Shown here: positions 44,688 to 54,333 of the stretch, in pieces
Numbering within the stretch: position 1 is the stretch's first letter
Layout of the letters: the number at the start of each line of letters is the position of its first letter
Source of the DNA: Paludibacteraceae bacterium
GTDB lineage: Bacteria > Bacteroidota > Bacteroidia > Bacteroidales > Paludibacteraceae
Length of the DNA: 64,000 nucleotides
Assembly (NCBI GenBank): GCA_905234835.1
Contig: CAJOIZ010000001.1
Location: forward strand, 212,357-276,356
Direction: 5' to 3'
Translations under genes and position numbers: made by a program
Notes under the pieces: model-generated
The model's input: only the letters and a program-made list of their open reading frames with translations
Database searches by the model: none
Told to the model about the DNA's origin: nothing

Positions 44688-45107
44688 ATGAAAGAGTTTT
44701 CATTCAAGATCAATGGTCAGGAGTACAAGACGACCGTTGAAGAGAAAGACGGCGGTAAGGCAGAAGTTACCGTAAACGGCAAAAAATACGATGTAGAACT
44801 GCCCGCCAACGCGAAGAAAGCAACCGCGACAGCCGCTCCGAAGGCAGCAGCAGCTCCCGCAGCCGGTGCAGCGAAAGCAGCCCAGGCAGGTGGCGGAATG
44901 CAAGTAAAGAGTCCGCTTCCGGGCAGCATCATCAAGGTGTTGGTCAGTGTAGGTCAAGCCGTTAAGAAAGGTGACACGCTGCTGACATTGGAGAGTATGA
45001 AGATGGAGAACACGGTGGCTGCCGAATGTGATGGTACCGTTAAGCAAGTGGCTGTTCAACCCGGACAGAACGTAATGCAAGACGACCTGCTTGTAGTACT
45101 TGAGTAA
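44688..45107 (+). CDS. mmdC: Biotin carboxyl carrier subunit of methylmalonyl-CoA decarboxylase
   Basis: 139 residues. An N-terminal small domain (1-45) is followed by an Ala/Lys/Pro-rich flexible linker (46-70) and the biotinyl domain with the lysine K105 in LESMKMENTV. It carries carboxyl groups from MmdA to the membrane beta subunit. All parts are present and the C-terminal biotin domain ends the protein, as usual. Confidence 0.95.
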   Translation: MKEFSFKINGQEYKTTVEEKDGGKAEVTVNGKKYDVELPANAKKATATAAPKAAAAPAAGAAKAAQAGGGMQVKSPLPGSIIKVLVSVGQAVKKGDTLLTLESMKMENTVAAECDGTVKQVAVQPGQNVMQDDLLVVLE

Positions 45108-45143
45108 TACGGTACGACAAAGCCTAATTTGATAAGGTAAAAA

Positions 45144-46340
45144 ATGAATAGTGTTCTTGAATTTTTCCAGACAATGGGATTTATGAACCTGACATGGCAG
45201 CAGGCTGTTATGTTGTTGGTTTCGTTTTTCCTGTTGTACTTGGCTATCAAAAAGCAGTACGAGCCGCTGCTGCTCCTGCCGATTGCGTTTGGTATGCTCC
45301 TCACCAACCTCCCCGGAGCCGGTATGTTCCATCAGGAACTATGGGACGCATTCCTCCAGCCGACACTGGCAGACGGAGCCGCCAACCCCGCTTACCATTC
45401 CTATGGAGCGATACTCAAACACGGCGGACTGCTTGATGTGCTCTATATCGGTGTGAAAGCAGGTGTCTATCCCTGCCTTATCTTCATCGGTGTAGGTGCG
45501 ATGACCGATTTCGGTCCGCTGATTGCCAACCCGAAGTCGTTTATTCTCGGCGCGGCTGCCCAATTAGGTATTTTTATCGCTTTCTTGGGTGCGAATGCGC
45601 TCGGATTTACGCCTGCAGAAGCCGGTTCAATCGGTATAATCGGCGGTGCGGACGGTCCTACGAGTATCTTCTTGACGAGTAAACTGGCTCCTCACCTGTT
45701 GGGTCCCATCGCTATTGCGGCTTATTCGTATATGGCTCTTGTGCCTGTTATTCAGCCGCCTATTATGAGGATGCTGACCACAGAGAAAGAGCGCAAGATT
45801 AAGATGAAGCAGCTGCGTGCCGTGAGCAAGACCGAGAAGATTGTCTTCCCCGTGGTAATTACGGCTATTGTGGCTCTTGTATTGCCCGATGCAGCTCCGC
45901 TGATTGGTTGCCTGATGTTGGGTAACCTGATGAAAGAGTGCGGCGTAGTAGATCGTTTGGCGAAGACGGCGCAGAACGAATTGATGAACATCGTGGTTAT
46001 CTTCCTCGGGCTGACCGTTGGTGCTACAGCTACTGCCGGTACGTTCCTTACTTGGAAGACCCTCGGTATCCTGCTTATGGGTATCATCGCTTTCTGCTTC
46101 GGCACGATGGGCGGCGTACTGCTTGCCAAACTTATGAACGTCTTCTCCAAAGAGAAGATTAACCCGCTGATTGGTTCAGCCGGTGTGAGTGCCGTACCTA
46201 TGGCAGCACGCGTCAGTCAGATGGAAGGCGCCAAAGCCGACCCGAGCAATTTCCTGCTGATGCACGCTATGGGCCCCAATGTGGCAGGCGTAATCGGTTC
46301 GGCTGTTGCAGCAGGTATCCTGCTCACCATGCTCGGATAA
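45144..46340 (+). CDS. mmdB: Na+-translocating decarboxylase beta subunit
   Basis: 398 residues of about eleven membrane segments. Characteristic stretches: [40 protein letters not shown] with the Na+-site Asp, [19 protein letters not shown] and [16 protein letters not shown]. It decarboxylates carboxybiotin and pumps Na+ out of the cell. It closes the operon; a strong terminator starts 27 bases after the stop. Confidence 0.95.
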   Translation: MNSVLEFFQTMGFMNLTWQQAVMLLVSFFLLYLAIKKQYEPLLLLPIAFGMLLTNLPGAGMFHQELWDAFLQPTLADGAANPAYHSYGAILKHGGLLDVLYIGVKAGVYPCLIFIGVGAMTDFGPLIANPKSFILGAAAQLGIFIAFLGANALGFTPAEAGSIGIIGGADGPTSIFLTSKLAPHLLGPIAIAAYSYMALVPVIQPPIMRMLTTEKERKIKMKQLRAVSKTEKIVFPVVITAIVALVLPDAAPLIGCLMLGNLMKECGVVDRLAKTAQNELMNIVVIFLGLTVGATATAGTFLTWKTLGILLMGIIAFCFGTMGGVLLAKLMNVFSKEKINPLIGSAGVSAVPMAARVSQMEGAKADPSNFLLMHAMGPNVAGVIGSAVAAGILLTMLG

Positions 46341-46366
46341 CCTTACGACGCTATACGGGAAAACTT

Positions 46367-46402
46367 GAGAGGACTGCCATTTTGGCAGACCTCTCTTTTT
46401 TT
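46367..46402 (+). terminator. Rho-independent terminator of the decarboxylase operon
   Basis: GAGAGG-A-CTGCCA with TGGCAG-A-CCTCTC around a short loop, followed by a run of T's. Confidence 0.8.
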
Positions 46403-46519
46403 CCACAGCACTGTCTGCATATTCATAACGGTGGCACGGTATTTGTTAGGAAAGTAGCGGAGAGGTGCGGAATGTATAAACGCATAAACTTATAAACATA
46501 TAACTAAAAAATAACAACT

Positions 46520-46795
46520 ATGACAAAAATCAAACCGTTAGCAGACCGCGTACTGATTCGTCCGGTCGCTGCTGAAACAACCACCGCTGCCGGTATCATC
46601 ATCCCCGACACAGCCAAAGAAAAACCCTTGCGCGGCGAAGTTATAGCCGTTGGACAAGGCACCAAAGATGAACAGATGGTTCTCAAAGCCGGCAACCATG
46701 TTCTCTATGGCAAGTATGCCGGAACGGAAATAGAGATTGACAACGAGAAACTGCTCATTATGCGTCAAAGCGATGTCCTCGCAGTCATTGAGTAA
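46520..46795 (+). CDS. groES: Co-chaperonin GroES
   Basis: 91 residues with the GroES pattern: IKPLADRVLIRPVAAE, TTAAGIIIPDTAKEKP (mobile loop), VIAVGQG, AGNHVLYGKYAGTEIEID. It caps GroEL in protein folding. 28 bases before groEL, the usual bicistronic operon. No CIRCE operator was seen upstream; the 118 bases after the preceding terminator contain no clear TAnnTTTG either. Confidence 0.97.
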   Translation: MTKIKPLADRVLIRPVAAETTTAAGIIIPDTAKEKPLRGEVIAVGQGTKDEQMVLKAGNHVLYGKYAGTEIEIDNEKLLIMRQSDVLAVIE

Positions 46796-46817
46796 ATGTT
46801 TAACATCAACTAATTAA

Positions 46818-48452
<1,635 letters not shown>

Positions 48453-48479
48453 TAAAAACTGACTTAAACATTGTTCCTT

Positions 48480-48581
48480 ATGTCAAAAGGCGGAAGAAGT
48501 ACATGTCCGGGACCGATGTATCCATCAACAACGGGCAATCCCAGTGGAGGCGGTCGTGCCAACAGCCCCTCACACAAGTAA
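48480..48581 (+). CDS. 33-residue Gly/Ser/Pro-rich protein after groEL
   Basis: ATG at 48480, stop at 48579-48581. The peptide starts MSKGGRSTCPGPMYPSTTGN and ends with PSGGGRANSPSHK, a basic Gly/Ser/Pro composition with a GNPSGGGR segment. It starts 27 bases after groEL and ends 19 bases before the terminator, so it is on the groESL transcript. Very small proteins of this composition occur in other Bacteroidetes from memory, but I cannot name a family. It was found by reading the gap, not from a length cutoff. Confidence 0.5.
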   Translation: MSKGGRSTCPGPMYPSTTGNPSGGGRANSPSHK

Positions 48582-48600
48582 TCAATCAGGCTAACTGAAA

Positions 48601-48644
48601 AAAGAAATCAGCGCACTTTCAATTGAGAGTGCGCTGATTTCTTT
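48601..48644 (+). terminator. Terminator of the groESL operon
   Basis: A 17-base perfect arm, AAAGAAATCAGCGCACT with AGTGCGCTGATTTCTTT, around a loop of about 10 bases, ending in a T-rich tail. Strong in both directions. Confidence 0.8.
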
Positions 48645-48694
48645 TATGTGAAACACTATACGAACAGCTCATAACAGGGACATTACAGATACAA

Positions 48695-48820
48695 AACAGC
48701 AAGCAACTCCGTAGGATAACCGATAGATAACCGAAGGATAACCGATAGATAGTGCTTATCTCACCGTAGTCTCACCGAATGCGCAGCACTGACTGAACCT
48801 GAAAAGGTTGACTCCTTTCC
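48695..48820. repeat. Modular intergenic repeat block, degenerate copy 3
   Basis: ACAGCAAGCAACT spacer, then GGATAACCGATAGATAACCG words (48715-48750) and the terminal GAAAAGGTTGACTCCTTT word, the same order as in copy 1 (read in reverse), though the ACACGCAG array is missing. 48645-48989 holds this block and a promoter and no gene. Confidence 0.6.
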
Positions 48821-48865
48821 TAAACTTGCAAAAGGTCGATGTTTGGCACTTTCTTGTTCTTTTTC

Positions 48866-48897
48866 TTGCATATCTCAATAAAATAGCAGTACCTTTG
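48866..48897 (+). promoter_or_regulatory. Promoter of the small gene pair
   Basis: CTTG (about 48865-48868), 21 bases, TACCTTTG (48890-48897), 93 bases before the first ATG. Confidence 0.55.
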
Positions 48898-48989
48898 CAG
48901 CGTCCTTTGAGGGTACGCACTCGTCCCGCGTGCGGCTCAAACAAAGAGACAACAACTTTGTTATATAGAATCCCGAAGTCACAAAGCCG

Positions 48990-49208
48990 ATGGAGATACA
49001 GCACTTGCATAGTATTCAAGAGATATCCAAGCAATACAACACAGGCGATTTGCCGGTGTTGGTTTTGTGTTCGGACACGCAGCAATGGGCTGTGCCGACC
49101 ACCAAAATTGAAAACAAAGTAGAAGAGTTGTTCTCTCAAAAGTGGATAAACGACACATGGGAGAACTTTGTAGAATGTTTTAAATCCTACAGCAATTATG
49201 GAAAATAA
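48990..49208 (+). CDS. Small protein of an overlapping gene pair
   Basis: 72 residues beginning MEIQHLHSIQEISKQYNTGD with PVLVLCSDTQQWAVPTTKI and a C-terminal Trp-rich NDTWENFVECF. No family recognised. Its last codons overlap the next gene by 11 bases, so the two are coupled. The size ratio and overlap resemble a toxin-antitoxin pair, but neither protein shows a known toxin motif. Confidence 0.6.
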   Translation: MEIQHLHSIQEISKQYNTGDLPVLVLCSDTQQWAVPTTKIENKVEELFSQKWINDTWENFVECFKSYSNYGK

Positions 49209-49551
49209 TCTTCTATATAGTATTATTTATGCAGACATCCGCCCGGAAATCCAGGAGCGGTTGAGTCTGGGTGTTTTGACCATTGAGAATAACAAGGTTC
49301 ATGTACGCCACTCCGAAAAGAAACTGCGTGTACTCAAGCAGCTTTATACGCCTAAAGAGTATAAGGCTATTTCTTCTATTGTTCGCCGCGGGTTGCGTGA
49401 ACTGACTTCGGTGGAGACGCTGAAGTATCTCACGCGTTACTCGAACAATCTTATTTCTTTCTCGCCGATACAAAGTATAGACAAAACCCAAGCAAACATC
49501 ACCGGCGAGTGGCTGTATAAGAATTACGTCTATGATGCTGCAACAGCGTAA
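49198..49551 (+). CDS. DUF3037-like small protein
   Basis: 117 residues. The N-terminus LLYSIIYADIRPEIQERLSLGVLTIENNKVHVRHSEKK recalls DUF3037 proteins, which open with an 'YSI.RY.P....E..N.GV' pattern and are often next to HipA-like kinases. Here the partner is a 72-residue protein and not a kinase. The overlap of 11 bases with the upstream gene ties them together. The family call is tentative. Confidence 0.55.
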   Translation: MENNLLYSIIYADIRPEIQERLSLGVLTIENNKVHVRHSEKKLRVLKQLYTPKEYKAISSIVRRGLRELTSVETLKYLTRYSNNLISFSPIQSIDKTQANITGEWLYKNYVYDAATA

Positions 49552-49604
49552 TTACTTTAGCGTTCAACGCCAACTGATGGCAAAATAAATACTCATCGTC
49601 CTGC

Positions 49605-49906
49605 CCATGACGTAAAACCGGACAAAGACAGAGCGCAAGCGTGCGCCAAATTGAAAATTTAGCATATCTATTATTTCGCGTTTACCGAAAGCCCGTCAAA
49701 CTTACGGAAATAAATGCCAGAAATAATAAGTGGCAGCATACTATATAACGGTATGCCTGTTCTCGTATCTAATAGATGCTCACGTTTAGTGGGTTTCTTA
49801 TACGAGGACAAAGGTTTCCGTGACGGGCTGCCTTGGTAACGCGATAGGGAACTCACTTTTCTATCGCCAAACGGATTGATAGTTATGCACAAATGACTAT
49901 CAATCT
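49605..49906 (+). ncRNA. Structured leader element, copy 2 (upstream of the type IIG gene)
   Basis: Order in the gene direction: CCATGACGTAAAACCGGA (49605-49622), hairpin GCGC/GCGC (49633-49646), AGCATATCTATTATT. Then a long stem (49677-49710 with 49815-49843, 24 pairs in three blocks) encloses hairpins GGCA-CATAC/GTATGCC (49732-49757) and CTCGTAT/ATACGAG (49762-49806). Hairpin GCGATAG/CTATCGC (49841-49867) and hairpin GATTGATAGT/ACTATCAATC (49874-49905) follow, one base before the ATG. Helix order equals copy 1 (7202-7541) while the P1, P2, P3 and H2 arms differ in sequence. The last hairpin and the start word CATGACGT are conserved. Confidence 0.7.
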
Positions 49907-52471
49907 ATGGCTAATAAAGCAGATCTTAATCAATTCCGGCAATTACTCTCCCGCTGCAAGGTGGAAGATGACGTGCGTGCTGCTTATTCCAAATTCTTTG
50001 ATATTCCATTCGATGCCTCGGAGTATATAGATTTATATACACCACAGGTTCTATTTGAATTCAAGTACGACAAAAATCTTGCACGCAATCATGAAAAAGC
50101 GCGTATCTTGGCACAGGCGCTTTATTATGTGCGCCGCTTGCGGTATGGAGATATTGATGAGTTGAAAGCAAAAGAGGAAAGCACGCTCTTTTCGCAAGAT
50201 CAAATGCAAGAGTTAATGCATGCATTACGTCCTGTGCCGCCTACTATTTGTCTTGCGGACATCAATGAGGCTATTCTTACACAAACAGAACTTTGGTTGT
50301 TCTTTATTGAGGACCAACTAAATAAATACGACTGGACTTTATCGCCAAGTAATCCGGATGAGCAACTGATTAAAGATCTTGCTGCAACTCCCGATTTGCA
50401 AGCATTACATACGTATGAGTTTGACAACGAACAGGAACTAAAACTCTTTAATGAGTCTTTGACAAAATGTTTGGATGCACAACTATCTCTAAAAGGACTA
50501 CATGTCAAGAAACAAATCACCGAAAAGAACTTTGAACGCGTATATACTTATTGGGAGCGTATATTCGGGGATGCGGTGCGAAACGGATACAAGCCAAGCC
50601 GTTACTTCGTGAGTGATATTCAACAGGGAAATACAATCTTCTCTCCGATAGACGGCAAAGCGCTTTTCAATGTGGATAACAAGTTCATACCAAAGAAGAT
50701 ACTCGCTCGTGATTATAATTGGTTCTGGTCGCTCTTTGACAAGGTCAAGAATATAGATACCATACGCGGTATTCTCGCTAAAGCAGACCGTTTGACCGAT
50801 GATTCTCTTCGGCGATTTCATGGAGAGTTCTTTACGCCAATTCCTTTTGCGACAAAAGCTCTTGATTATATTGCAGATACCATAAGGCGGGAATGGTGGA
50901 CTACCGGTGAATACCGGTTATGGGACATGGCAGCAGGAACAGGAAACCTCGAATATAACTTGCCTGCCGCCGCATGGAAATACTGCTATTTATCAACACT
51001 CGAAGAAACAGATGTGGAACACTTGACGCGGTTGTTCCCTGATGCCAATGTTTTTCAGTATAACTACCTTGATGATGATATTGATTACATCGCCGCAAAA
51101 GTAAAGATGGAGAAGGACAAATTGGCGTCCAAAGATGTCTTTGCTTCTTATCATAAACTCCCGCAGAAACTGGTTGATGACCTCAATAATCCGAATATCA
51201 AATGGATAATTCTCATCAATCCACCGTTTGGAACATCACAAGCAGGTGGAAATACCGTAAAGAGGAATAACAAAGCTGGTATTCATTATACAAACACGCG
51301 TCGCTTAATGCATGCTTGTAATTTAGGAGAGGTTAGTAGAGAATTATTCTCGCAATTCTTATTTCGTATAAAGTACGAGTTTGCTGGAAAAGAGACTCAT
51401 CTCGCTCTCTTTTCAACATTAAAATATATGAATGCCACAAATGATACTAAATTTAGAGAGTATATTTTTCAATTTGAATTTGTTCGGGGTTTTGTTTTTT
51501 CTTCCAGCAATTTCTCTGGTACAGCTAAAGGTAATGGTTTTCCAGTTGGCTGTATAGTATGGAATTTAACAAATCATATAGTATTAGACGACCAAGAGAT
51601 TGTTTTAGACGTATTTGATAATAACACAAATAAAATCGGTAAAAAGAAAATAAGAGTTGAGAATAAAGAGAAATTTCTAAGCAAATGGGTAAAACGTCCA
51701 GCTTGTACGACTATTTTTCCACCATTTAGCTCCGCTATTACAATTAAAGCGGACAATAAAGACAAACGCGATAGAATCGCTGAAGACTTTGTTGGCTGTT
51801 TACGTTGTGCTGGCAATGATTTCCAATGTTTAAATCTAACTTTTTTACTGTCTGGACCTGCTGTAAGCGCAGGAGCTTTTTCTATAACTCCCGATAATTT
51901 TGAAAAAGCAATAGTAGTACATGCTGCAAGAAAAATACCGAAGTCTGATTGGTTAAATGACCGTGATCAGTTAATGGCTCCTACCAAAGAACTCTCTGAA
52001 GAATTTATCACCGATTGTGCATTGTGGTCATTATTCGCGGATAGCAACCAAACAGCGGCATTGAAAGATGTTGTTTACGAGGGCACAACCTATCAAATAC
52101 ACAATCATTTCTTCCCGTTCTCTGTTAATGAACTAAAAAAATGGCGGATAACGGATTCAGACATTCGTCAAACGCTACTTTCTGCGGAAGACACCTTCGT
52201 TTGCAAGTGGTTAGCAGCACATACCTTTTCGCCGGAAGCACAAGCACTCCTTAATAAGGGCAAAGAGATTTATCGATTCTATTTTGAGAACTTGAATCAG
52301 TTACGCACGAATAAGTTCAAGATTGAGACGTGGGATGCAGGCTGGTATCAAATACGCATGGCGCTTAAGAACGCAGACTTAGCGGCAGACAATATGAGCG
52401 AATTGAAAGCATTACACCGCTCCTTGCGAGACAAACTCCTTCCACAATTAACAGAATATGGTATTCTCTAA
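49907..52471 (+). CDS. Type IIG-like restriction-modification protein
   Basis: 854 residues. The N-terminal nuclease-like motif D42...E51-F-K53 (IDLYTPQVLFEFKYDKN) resembles PD-(D/E)XK. The gamma-type N6-adenine methyltransferase follows: motif I LWDMAAGTGNLE (about 338-349) and motif IV N438-P-P-F441 (INPPFGTSQ). The rest (about 530-854) would be the target-recognition and spacer region (Eco57I/type I M-like). One polypeptide with both functions is typical of type IIG systems. The start codon is 1 base from the last hairpin of the 300-base structured leader. AT-rich in its middle, likely acquired. Confidence 0.8.
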   Translation: MANKADLNQFRQLLSRCKVEDDVRAAYSKFFDIPFDASEYIDLYTPQVLFEFKYDKNLARNHEKARILAQALYYVRRLRYGDIDELKAKEESTLFSQDQMQELMHALRPVPPTICLADINEAILTQTELWLFFIEDQLNKYDWTLSPSNPDEQLIKDLAATPDLQALHTYEFDNEQELKLFNESLTKCLDAQLSLKGLHVKKQITEKNFERVYTYWERIFGDAVRNGYKPSRYFVSDIQQGNTIFSPIDGKALFNVDNKFIPKKILARDYNWFWSLFDKVKNIDTIRGILAKADRLTDDSLRRFHGEFFTPIPFATKALDYIADTIRREWWTTGEYRLWDMAAGTGNLEYNLPAAAWKYCYLSTLEETDVEHLTRLFPDANVFQYNYLDDDIDYIAAKVKMEKDKLASKDVFASYHKLPQKLVDDLNNPNIKWIILINPPFGTSQAGGNTVKRNNKAGIHYTNTRRLMHACNLGEVSRELFSQFLFRIKYEFAGKETHLALFSTLKYMNATNDTKFREYIFQFEFVRGFVFSSSNFSGTAKGNGFPVGCIVWNLTNHIVLDDQEIVLDVFDNNTNKIGKKKIRVENKEKFLSKWVKRPACTTIFPPFSSAITIKADNKDKRDRIAEDFVGCLRCAGNDFQCLNLTFLLSGPAVSAGAFSITPDNFEKAIVVHAARKIPKSDWLNDRDQLMAPTKELSEEFITDCALWSLFADSNQTAALKDVVYEGTTYQIHNHFFPFSVNELKKWRITDSDIRQTLLSAEDTFVCKWLAAHTFSPEAQALLNKGKEIYRFYFENLNQLRTNKFKIETWDAGWYQIRMALKNADLAADNMSELKALHRSLRDKLLPQLTEYGIL

Positions 52472-52582
52472 TAAAAAAAGAGGGAAAGTAATAACAACGC
52501 ATTTGCAGAATGGCGATTCTAACGTCTTTGTTCGTTCCCAACGAATCTGATTCAGGTTCAAATGTTTATTTTCCATTTCTTT

Positions 52583-52672
52583 AAATTTGCAACTTGAAAT
52601 CCTAAATTTGAAACTATAAACTCTCAACTCTCCAACTTCTCTAAACTATCAACTCTCAACTCTCAACTATAA
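52583..52672. repeat. TCAACTCTCAACTCT word array
   Basis: Words TTTGCAACTTGAAATCC, then AACTCTCAACTCTCC, AACTATCAACTCTCAACTC. One exact 15-base word of it is found in lepA (16844-16858), and its reverse form is at 8360-8430. Confidence 0.7.
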
Positions 52673-52896
52673 TTCTGTCCTTGTTGTCACACGTGTAGTC
52701 AAAAGGATAATTTTTTGTCACTTGTTTGTATTTTATTCACAGAGACGGAACGCACTGAAATTAAGTACACTCCGCCTTTTCTTCATGCCGATTCATAATC
52801 TTCTGTCTTATGTCTGTTGTCATTTTTTTCTAATTTGACAACAAAAATAGCCTTTTTCTCCCTACTTATGAAAGCGCATTCATTTGAATCGGCGTT

Positions 52897-52946
52897 CCTG
52901 TTCATTCGTTGTTCATTCGTCGTTCATTCGTCGTTCATTGCCTGTT
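52897..52946. repeat. Four-unit 11-base GTTCATTCGT array
   Basis: TGTTCATTCGT, TGTTCATTCGT, CGTTCATTCGT, CGTTCATTGCC, period 11. It lies in the long gap 52472-53244, which otherwise holds the word array above, AT-rich sequence and the promoter below. Confidence 0.75.
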
Positions 52947-53085
52947 CAAAAAGTGCATTCAGCCCTTTATTCATCGGTTACGCGAGTGCTTTTTTTTTGC
53001 AGGCGTACGCTTGTAATTTATAAAACACAAGCTATCCGAATGAGAAGGGAATATGTGTGGTTTTTACAATAATTTCAAAATTTTA

Positions 53086-53116
53086 TTGCCGTATGCCTTT
53101 TTTTGTGGTATATTTG
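53086..53116 (+). promoter_or_regulatory. Promoter of the endonuclease I gene
   Basis: TTG (53086-53088), 20 bases, TATATTTG (53109-53116), about 130 bases before the start codon. It probably also serves mutAB. Confidence 0.6.
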
Positions 53117-53244
53117 CGCGTTTTTTTGAGTCATGTACCCCAAGTACACGTGCAATAGCAACAATACAACACGTGCAACGGCGACACGACAACACGTTCG
53201 GGAGCTACCGGACGATACATGCAACCAGACAAAAGAAAGTCAAT

Positions 53245-54291
53245 ATGAACATATTACAACACACTTGGATAAAGACGGCGGCGTTCGCAGCCATGTACTG
53301 CCTGCTGTCCGTGAACATCGTCCTTGCCGACATACCGTCCGGCTACTACAACGGTATCGATAACAAGAAGGACGAGAGCCTGCGCGAGACACTCAACGGC
53401 ATCATCACCAATCACACGGTCATCGAATACGGCAACGGTATGCACTCCTACTACGCCTCCACGGACTGCGACAAGAACGGCAAGATTATCGATATCTATT
53501 CGAAATGCGTATTCACAATATCCGATGCAGGCAGCAGCCAACAGAAAGTGTGCGACTGCTGGAACAAGGAGCATACGGTGCCTTCTTCTTGGTTCAAGAA
53601 AGCGACTCCTGCTTATTCAGACTTTTTCCATATCTATCCTACCGATGCGCGCATCAACAACTTCCGAGGGAACATGCCCTACGGCGAGACGAGCAACACG
53701 GACTACGTGACCAAAGACGCGAACAAAGAGAAGGGCTTGGGTCATATCGGTACGAGTTCGTTCAGCGGCTACACGGGGAAGGTTTATGAGCCGGACGACG
53801 AGTACAAGGGCGACCTTGCGCGCAACTACCTGTATATGATAACGCGCTATATGACGATGAACTTCACGCAAGCCGATGAGGGGAAGGTGGTGTTCACATA
53901 CACCGGCGGGAAAGCGTACTTCACCGATTACGCCATCAACCTGTTTATGAAATGGCACCGCGAAGACCCCGTGTCGCAGAAAGAGATAGACCGCAACAAC
54001 GCTGTTTACCAAAGCGTTCAGCATAACCGCAACCCGTTCATCGACTACCCTTACCTCGCCGAATACCTGTGGGGTAAAGAGAAAGGCAAGGGCGTGGATA
54101 TGTCGCATCTCATAAGTTCGTCGGACGAACGTTTCATACCGGGTGTGAGCAACGGCTATTCGGATGCGACCGACGATATACAGACGTATGAAGACGCTGC
54201 ACCGAGCGCAAGAAAAGTGCTGTACAATGGGCAGATCATCGTCATCGTGAACGGTCAGAAATACAGCATAACAGGCGAAAGAATAGACTGA
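53245..54291 (+). CDS. Secreted endonuclease I family nuclease
   Basis: 348 residues from MNILQHTWIK, with signal peptide (cleavage near VNIVLA). The EndA/NucM core has NKEHTVPSSWF, DFFHIYPTDARINNFRGNMPYG and the Asn-containing HNRNPFIDYPYLAEYLWG, all expected for the beta-beta-alpha-metal type nuclease. A frame extends further upstream (to 53053) but lacks any signal, and the signal peptide fits the Met at 53245. The C-terminus, KVLYNGQIIVIVNGQKYSITG, matches the end of the 1097-residue protein at 8534, so both probably share a secretion or anchoring tail. Extracellular or periplasmic DNA/RNA degradation is expected. Confidence 0.9.
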   Translation: MNILQHTWIKTAAFAAMYCLLSVNIVLADIPSGYYNGIDNKKDESLRETLNGIITNHTVIEYGNGMHSYYASTDCDKNGKIIDIYSKCVFTISDAGSSQQKVCDCWNKEHTVPSSWFKKATPAYSDFFHIYPTDARINNFRGNMPYGETSNTDYVTKDANKEKGLGHIGTSSFSGYTGKVYEPDDEYKGDLARNYLYMITRYMTMNFTQADEGKVVFTYTGGKAYFTDYAINLFMKWHREDPVSQKEIDRNNAVYQSVQHNRNPFIDYPYLAEYLWGKEKGKGVDMSHLISSSDERFIPGVSNGYSDATDDIQTYEDAAPSARKVLYNGQIIVIVNGQKYSITGERID

Positions 54292-54333
54292 AACAACTAA
54301 TAAATAATCAATAAACAATAAATTTTTCAAATC

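Noticed and set aside
44700..45332. 210-codon open frame opposite the biotin carrier
   Set aside because: Antisense to two certain genes and spanning their intergenic gap; composition rich in Cys/Leu/His without motifs.
49677..49843. Invertible promoter flanked by inverted repeats
   Set aside because: The inner part itself folds into ordered hairpins, contains no TAnnTTTG, and the whole layout is shared with 7202-7541; a structured RNA or element fits better.
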